Source of the DNA: Juglans regia
Taxonomy: Eukaryota; Streptophyta; Magnoliopsida; Fagales; Juglandaceae
Direction: 5' to 3'
NCBI RefSeq assembly: GCF_001411555.2
Contig: NC_049911.1
Span: 1,612,001 to 1,676,000 of the forward strand
DNA: 64,000 nucleotides
Program-made: the position numbers and the translations under genes
Part shown: positions 36,051-47,600 of the stretch, piece by piece
How positions within the stretch are numbered: the stretch's first letter is position 1
Layout: every line of letters starts with the position of its first letter
The notes under the pieces: model-generated
What the model saw: only the letters and a program-made list of their open reading frames with translations
Database searches by the model: none
Told to the model about the DNA's origin: nothing

Positions 36051-36424
36051 GAGCACTGGCAGTGCCATCCAAATATTTGCTTCATTTATCACAAATTTAT
36101 TTGCATCGGCCTAGCCAAAGCCATAAGTCTTTGGCTTTGAGCTAGAGTGACAAGCACCCGCTGGTCATATTTAGCGAGTTCCTATACATAGACCAAATCA
36201 ATAAATTATTCTACAAAATCCCATCCAACTTGAAAATCTGTCCTTATTTTCAAGTTCTTCTTCTATATTGAACTTTACAACTTCTATATTTTTTATAGAT
36301 AAAAAAGAATAGGTTGAGGAAAAAAATAATTAGAAAAAAATAATTTAAGTATCAAATTAAATTATTAATTAATATATAGTTAATGTAATTACAAAATATT
36401 AAAAAAATTAAAAAATAATATTTT
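36051..36424. mobile_element. MITE cut off by the ERCC1 fragment
   Basis: It begins GAGCACTGGCAGTGCCATCC after TTAA, where copy B has an uninterrupted TTAAAGAG site. Its later part (TCAAATTAAATTATTAATTA and onward) resembles the interior of the MITE at 38566-39034. The right end is missing: the sequence runs straight into ERCC1 intron 5 at 36425-36429. Confidence 0.7.
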
Positions 36425-36743
36425 GTGCAAGTGCAAGTGCATGGCATTGTGCTAATACATTTTTTCAATTCTAGAGGAGCCTGGGTCTGTATTATGTCTA
36501 AATCATTTTTTTTTCCAATCGTTTTAAAAAACTCGTGTTCATGGATGAAGTGCGATGCTACCAAACTATTGGGAACACAATGCAGTGTAGTAGTTATTTG
36601 ATTTTTTTTACAACCTTCTGTTTTTCTTGTTTTGCTATAGCTTGGAGGAATGTGGACGCTACTTGGAGACGATAAAAATCTATGAAAACAAGCCTGCAGA
36701 CATTATTCAAGGCCAAATGGATACAGACTATCTTTCACGGGTA
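36425..36743 (+). pseudogene. Transplanted ERCC1 fragment (intron 5, exon 6)
   Basis: Positions 36429-36743 align without gaps to 9707-10021 of the ERCC1 gene, with four substitutions that I can count, all in the intron part. The 100 bases of exon 6 ([20 protein letters not shown] and following) are identical, as are its splice acceptor and the first three bases of the donor side. At the left edge four filler bases, GTGC, sit between a TATTTT that both loci share and AAGTGCAAG. At the right edge GTA is common to ERCC1 and to the start of copy B. There is no promoter, no other exon and no poly(A), so this is a DNA-level copy and not a processed pseudogene. Confidence 0.95.
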
Positions 36744-36846
36744 GATAAAAAATAATAATATTTTATTATTATAGAGATTGAGATGACTAATCAAATGTAG
36801 AGTTCAAGTTTTGAGTGATCAATCAAAAGTTAAAAAGTGGTATTTA

Positions 36847-37470
36847 GAGCACTAGTAGTAGACTAAGCAAAGTTATATTTTAGCCAAAATTTAACTAGAT
36901 TGCATAAAAATTCACTGTAGTTGACTCAACAAAGCTACAATACTTCTAACTTTGATGATTTTTACTAGTCAAATCTGTTGAATCAAAGTGTTGGCCAAAT
37001 ATTATTTTGGCATAAAAAATTCTCTCTCTAGCGTGCTATTTGTTTCGCGAAAGCTCACAATTTTAGAAAATTCATTTTCGTCTCAAAAGCATGAAGTGTC
37101 TAAATCTCAAACTCAACCATAGAAGGCGGCTAGTCTCTATCAGTCATCATTTCAATGACGTGACATCATCTTGCTATAATACTTCAAATTCTAGTTTTGT
37201 AATATTATTATTAGTTGATGTCAATTTTTTTTTTTAAAAATCTAATATCAACGTTAGAAAATTAATGTGTACTTAAGAAATAATAAATATTCAAATTATA
37301 ATTAAAATTAAAATAAATGAAAAGGTCAAAATTAATATTTTAATAGAATAGTAATATATTTAGAGAGTCTGTTATTTGATATTGTTAAAAAATAACTAGC
37401 TATAAATTTATAAAAGTGAATTGTCTAGCTAAATTTTAGCCAAACTTTATTGAGTCCACTACTAATACTC
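36847..37470. mobile_element. GAGCAYT-family MITE in copy B
   Basis: Counterpart of 34418-35057, with TTA on both sides (36844-36846 and 37471-37473). The left end is unchanged and the right end has decayed to GAGTATTAGTAGTGGACT (other strand). It is 624 bases. Confidence 0.85.
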
Positions 37471-37632
37471 TTATAAAAAGTTGACATAAGAGTTCACCCT
37501 TATTTGGAGAGTAGAAAAGACCTTATTTACACCAATTTCAAACATGGATAAAAAACTAAAGATATAATAAGGAAAAAAAATGAAAACCTCAATAAACTGC
37601 CCTTCTTTTAACACTCCCTATACAGGCACTAA

Positions 37633-37832
37633 GGGTGCGTTTGGAACTCAAACCACTCTCAACTCATATCAACTCATCATTACAACTTTTTCAAATCTCA
37701 ACATAAAATATAATAAATAATTCAACTTTTTCAAATTCTAAAATAATAATAATATTAAAAAATAATATTCTAACAATATTTTATCATCTCAACTCAACTC
37801 AACTTAACTCACTTCAACATCCAAACACAACC
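37633..37832. mobile_element. 200-bp Harbinger-like MITE, absent from copy A
   Basis: Ends are GGGTGCGTTTGGAACTC and, on the other strand, GGTTGTGTTTGGATGTTG. TAA flanks it at 37630-37632 and 37833-37835. Copy A has the intact empty site GCACTAAGTTTCATGG at 35216-35231 with a single TAA, so insertion and target duplication are read directly. Confidence 0.93.
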
Positions 37833-38202
37833 TAAGTTTCATGGATATGAAAGAAAGGAGTCAAGAACCTTCCAAATACACATGATGTATTAATGTATTC
37901 ATTAGCTGTTTTATTTGATGGTTAAATCTATCTAATCTTTTGGTCCAATCTTTCTCTTTGGTTTTTGTTTTTCTTGTTTGCTTGCTTGCTTGATAGGAAA
38001 ATACCGATGTATGATCTATATTGTTATTTTTTTAATAAATAATGAGCAAAATAAGGAATCTAAGCATAACCTAAATTGTGGATTTTCTAAATCATAACAT
38101 TGAACATAGGGATTTTGCAATTTAGTTTATTTATTATGCAATTTAAAGATTTATCTTGTTAATACTTATCATATTTAGAACTAAGGACAAAACTTGCCAT
38201 TA

Positions 38203-38401
38203 GATCTCGTTTGTTTTCATAAAACTTCTCAACTGATGTCATATCATATCATCTAATTATTACAATTTTTTTAAATTTTCACATAAAATAAAATAAAAAA
38301 TTCAAAACAAATATAATATTAAAAATATATATTTTAATAATATTTTATTTAATTTTTAACTTTTATTTCAACTCATTTCATCTATAAAAACAAAAGAGAC
38401 C
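38203..38401. mobile_element. Decayed GGTCTCG MITE in copy B
   Basis: Counterpart of 35585-35800. The ends now read GATCTCGTTTGTTTTCAT and AACAAAAGAGACC, and an internal stretch is shorter. This shows divergence after duplication. Confidence 0.75.
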
Positions 38402-38565
38402 ATTTAAGAGAAATACTTTTAATATATAAATGCAGTGAGATTGAGAAATTATTAATTATTTTTACTAATTAATTTCACTTTGAGAATAATGATAAAATAT
38501 TTATGAATATTAATTTAAACCTAAAAAAATAATTAAAATTTCAAAAAAAAATCATTGTCACGTTA

Positions 38566-39034
38566 GAGCATTAGCATTGGCTTCATTAAAAGCCTAGCCA
38601 AATGTAAAATTTGATGAATTTCATCAAAATATGGCTGCATTGGATTAGTCAAATAGATAAATATAAAACTTTGAGCTATAGTAAATGTATATGTTTCTTC
38701 AAATTTGAAGGTCTACTATTCATTTATCAAATTTATTTTTTATTCACTTTTAATTTCAAAATATCTTTTTTATTCACATTTAATCTCTAACCGTCTTGTA
38801 ATAATAATGTAAGAATCAAATTAAATTATTAATCAACATATGATTAGTATAATTATAAAATATGAAAAAAAATAAAAATATTTTTATTAAAAAAATAATA
38901 TTATATTATTATTTTAATGAATTCAATAGTTAATTCAATGTGGAATTATAGCTAGGAAAGTTTTGGATTTATAGAAATTATGTATTTTTCATTAAATTTT
39001 AAAGATAATTTTGATAAAACCAATACCAAAGCTC
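38566..39034. mobile_element. GAGCAYT-family MITE, absent from copy A
   Basis: GAGCATTAGCATTGGCTTC at the left matches GAGCTTTGGTATTGGTTTT at the right on the other strand. TTA precedes and TAA follows. Copy A at about 35960 has only TATTAGTATATAAAGTGGG, an empty site. It is 469 bases. Confidence 0.85.
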
Positions 39035-39129
39035 TAAGTATATAAAGTGGGTCTCTTGCCACGTGTGCTGTCCAATAACAGAATAGCATAGGCCAAATTA
39101 CAAGACGACGACCACTTATATTAAAGAGT

Positions 39130-39305
39130 TGTGTTACATAGAAATTTCACACTCTGCACATCACTTAAAAAATATATAATTTTACTCTTTTATTCTCATA
39201 TTTTATATTTTATATTTCATGAAATATAAAGATAAAAAAATAAATTCACATATTTTTAAGTAGCGTGTAAAAATGTGAAGCTTATTAATAGAATTTTTCT
39301 GTACT
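39130..39305. repeat. Imperfect foldback repeat before SPC3
   Basis: GTTACATAGAAATTTCACAC at the left and, on the other strand, GTACAGAAAAATTCTATTAA with TTCACATTTTTACACGCTAC on the right form loose arms around TTAAAAAATATATAA and TATTTTTAAGTA. It is probably an old MITE, 230 bases upstream of the SPC3 start codon. Confidence 0.45.
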
Positions 39306-39532
39306 AAACTGGCAAAAGAAACATTGATCAAAAAGCTAAAAACCCTCCAACCTTTCTACGAATGCTGCTGTTCTGTCGCACCCACGTCTCTCTCTCTCCC
39401 TCCGTTCCAGAGCAGACCCCGTAGCCGGCTGAAGCATTAGCAGTGCTGTAGGCAAAACAAGAGGTGTTGGGAAGAAACCAAAATACAATTCAGAAACCCA
39501 GAAAGACCCCAAATTTCTATTAACCAAGCAAA

Positions 39533-42235
39533 ATGCATTCTTTTGGGTACAGAGCCAACGCCTTGCTAACCTTCGCGATGACCATTCTGGCCCTCATGTG
39601 TGCCATGGCCTCCCTCTCCGACAATTTCAACAGCCCCACGCCCTCTGCCCATGTCAAGGTCCCTCCCTCTCCCTCACTCGCTCAAACTTTCTCTTTCTTA
39701 ACTTTCGAGTTCTAATTTTTAATTTTTTGGTAGATCCACGATTTACGTACTTGATTTAGTTCTTATGGTTTGTAGGTGGTGAACATTAACAGGTTCCAGA
39801 AGCAACCGAAGGGTAACGACGAGGTAATTTCATTTTTTTTTCCTTTTATGTTTCCTTTAATATATATGTATGGAAAATTCGTGTGAAAGATGCCGCAGAT
39901 GTTGAGTGGTTTTCTGGGATTCGTTCATCGTTTACTTGTGGTTAATTTGAGAGCAAAAAGCTTTCAAATTTCCTTGAAATATGATATAGAATTTGATGGG
40001 TTTTGAGAATTCGTGATCCCAATTGTAACTTCTCTTCATTTTTTGGTTAATTTAAACGTCAGGTGTCAGATGTTTTTATAACATAGATAGGGCTGGTGGC
40101 AATGCAATGGAATTCTCGGGTGTATGATTGGAAGTGAAGAACCATAAAATTTAGAGAGCTAGGATTTATCTCGAGAGAGGAAGAAGGCTGTTAAGCTTTT
40201 CGAAGGTAGAATAGATGAGGTTCTTTTGCTGCTTATTAGGCTTAAGATATCTCAGCTGGTCCAGAAGTAACTACTTTAGGCTTTTAAGTGGGAAAATATA
40301 CAACCTCTCACAAATACCAAAGACCAAATTTAGAATCTTAGTTGCTTTTGTTTGTCACTCTCAGCTGCTGGTGTTTGTAGCCTTTGGTGTTGGTAGCTCT
40401 TGATTTTAATGGAAGTTTTCCCTAAAAAAAAAAAAAAACCTCTGACTTGTATCTCAAGGTCCAGGCTTTTCTTTTTTTCACTGATAGAACCTATTTTAGG
40501 TGATTTCGTTTTATCTACGTTATTTTAATTGATTTAATTTCATGAAGAAACGTGTTCCTTAAGCTAAGCTGTCTGAAGCTTCTTGTTTATGCTTTTTTAT
40601 AGTTTTTCTCTTCCTTTGTAGTTAGTCTGATAACTGCTCACATATACACAATTTGATTGATTAGGGTTAGTAGGAATGGACAAAGATTTCACTTTTGTGT
40701 TTTTGCCATTTGCTTTAACTACAAGCATGCATCCTGCAAAATTATTTTTAGGCAGTTTCCTTTTAGATTTTTATTAGATTTTTTTTTTTATCATATATTA
40801 AGCATATGTCCCCATCTAGTTCTAATAGTGTTTCATCCAAATTGGTAATTCATTTGATAGCTGCTATTGATTCTGTTTGAAGTGATTTGTCTTCCACTCT
40901 GTGCAGGTCAGCATGCAATTGAATATATCAGCAGACTTACAGTCGTTGTTTACATGGAATACAAAGCAGGTTAACCATTTGACATATGCTTGCATTTCAC
41001 CTTGGCGATGATTCTTATTCATGTGTTGCTTTAAGTTATGGTTGTCTACAAAAGTGGTTTCTTTGACACAAATGTTTGGTAAATGCTATGGACTAATGAT
41101 GCTATTGTCTGAAGAATGAATATGCGTCTCTGATTAAGAGGATCATGTCCACTGTTCTAGGTGTCTCATGGAGTTTACTAATGATTGATTTAATGGTATA
41201 GAAATTTATTTATATTTTAAATTGCTATGGATGCTCATACTCTTTTTTGTTAAGTTTTGAAGGAAAGTGGATGGGGCCCACCAAGAGCCTATCTCTAAAA
41301 GTGTACTCATTATGGATGCTCATTTTTTAGTAGTTAAAAAGGCTAAGAGGATTGGGAATCAGCATTCTAGGTTTCCCGTTAAATATGTTTTGATGATTGG
41401 TTTTATTTTAGGATAGCTTTTCCGTATTATTATTATTATTTTTTTTTTTTGTGTTTTTTGAAAATTTGAGTAATATGGTTTTTGTGTTTGTATGTTTGGG
41501 AATGAGATGAAGTTTGAAGTGAGAAATATCTCTGATTTTGATGTTGCCAAACATCACCAAAGTGAAATACAATAAAGTGCTTAATACAAATCGGATGCTC
41601 TCTTATAATCTACTATTTACTAAATTTCCAACTGATTATTCTTCTATATTTGCCTGATGAGTTTAAATTTTTGTTTTACTTTATCTCTGCAGGTTTTTGT
41701 GTATGTAGCTGCTGAATATGAAACCCCAAAGAATTCCTTAAATCAGGTTAGCTTAGGCATATGCATTATTATTTTTATTTTGAACTTGTTCATCTTTAAC
41801 CTTTTTCCCCATATATCTATGCTATTACAGATTGTATGGCAAACACCTTTGCTAGCCTTTTATATTCCAGGCTTTTCTCAACAATAATATTGTGTACATC
41901 AATTAAATGGTTTTTGAAATATCATTTTGCAGATCTCACTCTGGGATGGCATCATTCCTTCTAAAGAGCATGCGAAGTTTTGGATTCATACCTCAAACAA
42001 GTACCGTTTCATTGATCAGGCATGCCACGTTCCCATTCACTTCGATGAAAGTTACTCTAGCTGTTTGTTCGCTTAAAAAAGGTTAATATTTTTCTTTTCC
42101 ATTCAACAGGGAAGCAATCTCCGTGGTAAAGAATTTAATATGACATTGCATTGGCATGTCATGCCCAAGACTGGCAAGATGTCTGCTGATAAGATAGTCA
42201 TGTCCGGGTACCACTTGCCAGACGAATATAGATGA
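39533..42235 (+). CDS. Signal peptidase complex subunit 3 (SPC22/23)
   Basis: Six exons, 39533-39658, 39776-39823, 40907-40969, 41693-41746, 41933-42019 and 42110-42235, encode 167 residues, the standard size. SPC3 is the accessory subunit that supports the catalytic SEC11 subunit in cutting signal peptides in the ER lumen. A single N-terminal membrane anchor (about 11-30, [17 protein letters not shown]) is followed by a lumenal beta-rich domain: [60 protein letters not shown], then [20 protein letters not shown] and the end GYHLPDEYR. The N-glycosylation site NMT sits near the C-terminus. Introns 1-4 are GT-AG; intron 5 (42020-42109) starts GC. The reading across that join (IDQ|GSNL) is exactly the conserved family sequence, so the GC donor is needed for the normal protein. 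Confidence 0.95.
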
Positions 42236-44681
42236 CTGTGTCTTGTTTGTTGTCACTATAATTTCCAACTTCTTTTGAAGAGCAGCATGGGCAAATGAGG
42301 AATGGTTTTCATATTGGAATTGGGATCCGAAGAAAACTTGGCCGTTTATTACTTGGTTGAAAATGTGGAGTTTTTGTACTTTTTTGGAGGATTAAGATTA
42401 ATACTTCATGATCCAACAGCTTAGTTTTTTTTTTTTTTAATCTTCAAAAGGTCGGCTGAATTAATAGGCAGAAGCAGGCAAGATATCCACAGCCAATGCT
42501 CAGAATCTTAGACCCACAAAATATTATGCTTAGTTGTCGGTTTTTGCTCTTGCTTGGGAGGATTTTTTCCCATGCCCTCAGCGGACTTGCCCACAAACAT
42601 TGGTTGCTGGAGATGCTTGTTATCAGGTAAGATTTGGAAAGCTTTATGGAATTTGGAGCATTTAGAGAGTACTAAATTTAGCAAAGAAGTTAGACACCCG
42701 TGGAAAATTTATAGACCTTTCTAGGTGAAAACCCACGAATTGAGATTCCAACAAGAGTTCTAAGGTTAGATTTGCAAGATTGATAGACACGATGCGGCGC
42801 AGGGAATTTTAGGAGAGCTGATCCTAAAACTGCCATAACTAGCGTCAAGATATGGAACTAATTGACAGAATTGTAGTATGCATTGCTGTGTAATATCATC
42901 TTTCATTTACAATCCAAACTCGAAGTGTGTGAAACTGTTCCAATAAGATGAGGTGCAGTCGGGTTGTTTCATAACTATGTAGATTGTCTCAGGGAAAATT
43001 GACAGATGAAAATTCAGGAGTAGGATCTTCTGATAGCTTTATTGCCCACTTAAGGGGGGGTTTTTTGTGCAGAAGATAGGTTTTGCTTACATACCTCTGA
43101 AGTAGAGCATCACAACACTGAAACTCAATGGAATAGGTCAGTTCCAGGATGGTTGATGGTTGCATTTCCATAATAAAATGTTGCAGTAAAGACTAATTTA
43201 GGGAGCAATGCTAAATTGGTAATGCCATTGGAAGATGCAGCATAAATACTGGCGTACAATCTGGATCTTGACTTGTTAAGTTTCGAAAGCCCTGACTGAG
43301 TAATGCTACGTACAGTTCGTGGAGTGCACAAGCGCTGTGTAATTACTTTGAAAAATAGTGGGATCTATTATTAAAAAATTAATTTTTTTTTTCATATGTG
43401 TTTCGTATTTATTTATTTTTTTCAAAGTGATTACGTAGCACTTGCACACTCACAATTGCAATTATCATTTTTCATACTCTAATCTTTTTTAACCTAGCTA
43501 CAACAGTCAACACCCGTCCACTTCTACCATCTCATTTTATTATCTATGTAATTCTAGTTGGTGGTGCCATGCGCTTTTGTCCCATGATTACAGCTTTTCA
43601 ATATGGAAATTTTTTTACTTTTTCTTCCATAAATTACTACTACATATATTTTACTTCACACCAAGAATATTAAAAGTTTCATACTCATTTTGTTTCTCTC
43701 GATTAAGACCTGACCTTTGAGATGAACTAAATATTTGCCACGTCACATAATATTAACTTCAAATCTTAATCAATTATTAAAAAATTGAAAAATATAGAAG
43801 TCTTTAGGTTGTAAATTGAGAATTTTGAAAGTATTAAGTATAAAGTGATAATCTAATTATATTTTATGGGTGAAAATAATAAAATATTTTGAAAATTTAG
43901 CAAAATAAAAGTAGTAATATAAATAAACATTAGGTAACTGTTTAGATTTATACCGTTTTTAAATGTATAAGTCTTACATATTCTATTGGAAAAAGTTTGG
44001 AAAAATATGGGACCAATATAAATTTTTTTTTTTAATGATTGTCTTAACCTTTTTTTTTTAATAGATAGTGCGGGAAAATTACACCCCTAATAGTATGAGT
44101 TTTGCTATACAGAAACAAATGTGTTAGCACACCACATTATAACTTAAAAAAAAAAAAAATCAAAATACCAATCAGTTTTTAACATTATTGATGTGAAAAG
44201 CTTCTATATCAGCAGTGTACTGAATATGTTAAAAATAATTTTTAAATAGATTTTTTTTTTTATATCAAATTAGTTATAGACAACCCAATGGCATCATAAT
44301 TTATAATTTATAGACAACTTTAAATATAACAATATTTTTTATTATATTTAAACATATCAAATCAAAATAAAAGTCAAAATCAAATTTAAAATAATATTAT
44401 TTTATTATTTACCAGTAACTTTATCATTTTGGAAAATGACATGTTTAGATTTGGGAGTAAATAAAACATGACAGAAACATGTAACTTCATTTTTAGATGC
44501 GATCATTCGATGTATGCTTTCTGGGCAATTGGGTTCTCCCTAGGAAAAGATTCGGCCTTTTTCCACTTCTTTGGTTGATAGATTATCAACCAATTTCATA
44601 ACACGGTCGATTAACAGGCGCACAGAGGGAGGGACAGTGCCACTTGAAAAGGAGCGGCCTTGATGTGAATCAATCCATGGC
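42236..44681. other. Intergenic region between SPC3 and the exchanger gene
   Basis: The first few hundred bases are the SPC3 3' flank. A foldback repeat is at 43298-43472. From about 43600 to 44500 the DNA is very AT-rich with no gene. The last 150 bases before 44682 are GC-richer and form the exchanger leader. Confidence 0.5.
43298..43472. mobile_element. Foldback MITE
   Basis: The left arm has GTGCACAAGCGCTGTGTAAT followed by TACTTTGAAAAA; the right arm on the other strand gives GTGCAAGTGCTACGTAATCA and CTTTGAAAAAAA. Arms of about 50 bases flank a T-rich loop. The element is about 175 bases, and target site and superfamily are undetermined. Confidence 0.7.
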
Positions 44682-47600
44682 ATGGCCTTCTCTCTCCCCC
44701 ATTCCCTCAAAACCACTGTACTTTCTGTCTCCCTTCTCTCCTCCTTCCTCTTCTTCCTCATCAAATCCCCGTCCCACCCATACCCTTTTCCCCTAGTCCC
44801 CCATAGATCGCTCCTCACCAGAAGATCCCAACCTTGCTCCAAATCCACCTCTGATACCCTCCTCGACTACTCCTGCCTATTCAGCCAAAACCCGTTTCTT
44901 TCTGTCTCTTCCCTCTCCCTCCTCATCCTCCTTTTCTTCTACATCCTCATCAAGACCGCACAGGACCACTTCTCTATAGTCACTACCAAACTAGCCCGCC
45001 AACTAAATCTATCACCAACAATCGGTGCTGTTACTCTATTAGCCTTAGGCAATGGAGCTCCTGATGTGTTTTCATCGGTTGCCGCTGTACGCGGAGGCCA
45101 CTACCGAACTGGGTTCGGTGCAATACTCTCAGCGGGCACTTTTGTATCTGCATTAGTTGTTGGTTTCGTGGCAATCTACGCCGCACCCTTCTCGGTGGAT
45201 CCCGTACCGTTTGTGAGGGATGTGTTGTTTTATTTGATTGCGGCGTTGTTCTTGTTCTATGTGTACCTCAGTGCGGAGATTTTTCTGTGGCAGGCTGTTG
45301 GGTTTGTTGGGTTTTATGTATTTTTTGTTGGGATTGTGTTCTGGATGGACTGGGGACTTAGCGGAGGGAGAAGGAAAGGTCAGGGTGAGTTGGGTATGAT
45401 TGGGGAAGGTGAGATGGAGAAGGCATTGGCCGTGGTGGACTACGAGATTGGAGAGGTTTCAGGAAATTTGAAGGAAGTAAAGTCAGGCTTCGGGTTTTGT
45501 CAATCGCTTGGACTGGTATGTTTGAGATGAGAATTGGGTCCTTGTTAGAATGTTTATAACGTTGCTATATTTGGGGTTTCTGTGTTTTTTGGTTTATTTG
45601 AATGTATGGTGCTAATGTATGTTGGCCTTAATTTATTAATCGCGTTCATGTGTCATTAATGTGATTTTGGGAATTGAATCTAGGTATGCGTAGGTTTATA
45701 TAACAACCCAGTACGTGCTGTGTTCAATTATTACATAAAAATGGCAGCAACTTGTAAAAGTTCATGGACTGACCAGAAATAACCTTACTAACTGCCTCAG
45801 CATTTACTGAAGCTTTTACTTCTGTTCAATATATAATGACTGAAGCTAACTTTTACTTATCAAAAAATAAAAAAAATGACTGAAGCTAACTTTGGTTTGT
45901 TAATCCAATCAGTTCATTGATGGTAGGTAAATATGATGGTCTTAATGATGATCCTGCACATATTTTGTGTGTATCTTACTGGTGGCTTTGAAATACCGCT
46001 TCAATTGAATTGGGCTACAGGTGTGGTTTTGGCTGTATTGACCGAATATTTTTCATTTCTAGTGTTCTAGTCGGTTTTGTTTCCATAATCAGATATTTGG
46101 ATCTGAAACGGAATTGCTTTCTAGTGAATTGTAGGGCCAGTGAAATGGTACCTTGCAAGCTCTTGGATTCCATGGCTAAGGCTTTGGCGGATTTTAGGTG
46201 AGGGTGGAGGAGTAAGATGGGGGGCGGGGGGGTTGAGTGTTTATTCATCTTTTTTTATAACCGTATTCTGCTCAGTGCATAGACGGGGAAATGTCTTCAG
46301 GGTAGTTATTTTCTGGTTTTATTTTTCCTAGCCTGGTTGCAATGACTTTTTTTATTGCTGGGTATATAATCATGTATTGCCAATTTGCTATAGAATAGAG
46401 TCATGGTCAAGCAGCTTGTTTGCTTGAAAGCAAATGCTTGGAAACGATCTGACGCCTTTTCTTTTTCTTTTATCCATGTCCACTAACACGCACACCTTTC
46501 AACCTGCAATAGATGATATGCTTTCTTTGATGCTCTATTCTGAAATAGAGGGAAGTACTTGACCATTTAAATTCCTCTCTTACCTTAAATCCACTGCTGC
46601 TCAATGAAACTTAACCTTTCCTACATTTAAAAGCACCTTTCCTGGTCCGTAGAAGGGTATTTATGGGAGCGTTTAGCTTGTTAAAATGTATGCCGTTTAT
46701 AAATATGTTCATCTACTAGATTAGGGACGGAAAATATGTGTATGCATATGCCTCTGTTTTTGGCAGATGCGATATACGTTGGTTTTGAGACTTACATAAA
46801 TATTTGGGTTTCATAATTAATTTGTATATGTGAATACATTGTAATTTTTCTTTATCTTAAAACCTTTTGAAAAAATACTTTAAGCCATTATGAATTCTTC
46901 CACGTGTCATTACAGAAAACTTAGCCAAGAAATTGTTAATGCTTTTGAATTAGTGTGAAGTTGGACCTATTAAATGGAGGATGCTAAGTAGTTGAGGAAT
47001 TAGAATGTTCAATTTATCATATAGTTGATGGTAATGGAGGGAAAGAAAGAATGTTCTACTTTGACCAAGGAGAACTTGAACTAAAGCATATGCTATTATC
47101 TTGGGCCAAGGCATGAAAGGTAGTGTAGAATTTATGGATCTACACTAGTTAGGCACTTCTCGTTTATGATTTTTTTCTTTCGATTGTAAACTCTAGTTAG
47201 GTACTTTTCATGTATACTCCCTGTGTACTTGGGCTTTGCCTACTTTTATGAATAAAACTTCTTGATTACCTATAAAAAAAAAAAGGAATTTATGGATCTT
47301 CTATATATGAGGGTCATGGAAATGAAACAATTTTGGTCGATTTACTATTTGAAGTCAAATACAGTTGTGGTGCCTGGTGTAAAATATAAATTGTAAAGCT
47401 TAATTTTATAGGAGCAAAGTGCCCAATTCTTGCAGCAAGATTTTCCCCTTCATTTCGGAGGGATTAAAGTCTCTGCTGAGGGTACAGCTGCAAGAAGCTT
47501 TAAGGTATCCCCGGAGTTTTTCTTGCTCCAAGATATACGTAACTTGAGTATGTGGATGGAAGAGATGTGTGGATGGAAGAGATGTTTAGAATTATTAGGG

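Larger units (their letters stand above)
36741..39124 (+). repeat. Tandem block, copy B
   Basis: It starts GTAGATAAAAAATAATAATA and follows copy A to ACCACTTATATTAA. It is longer because of two MITE insertions (37633-37832 and 38566-39034) that copy A lacks. Direct orientation and adjacency suggest a tandem duplication, with the ERCC1 piece and a truncated MITE at the joint. Confidence 0.88.
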
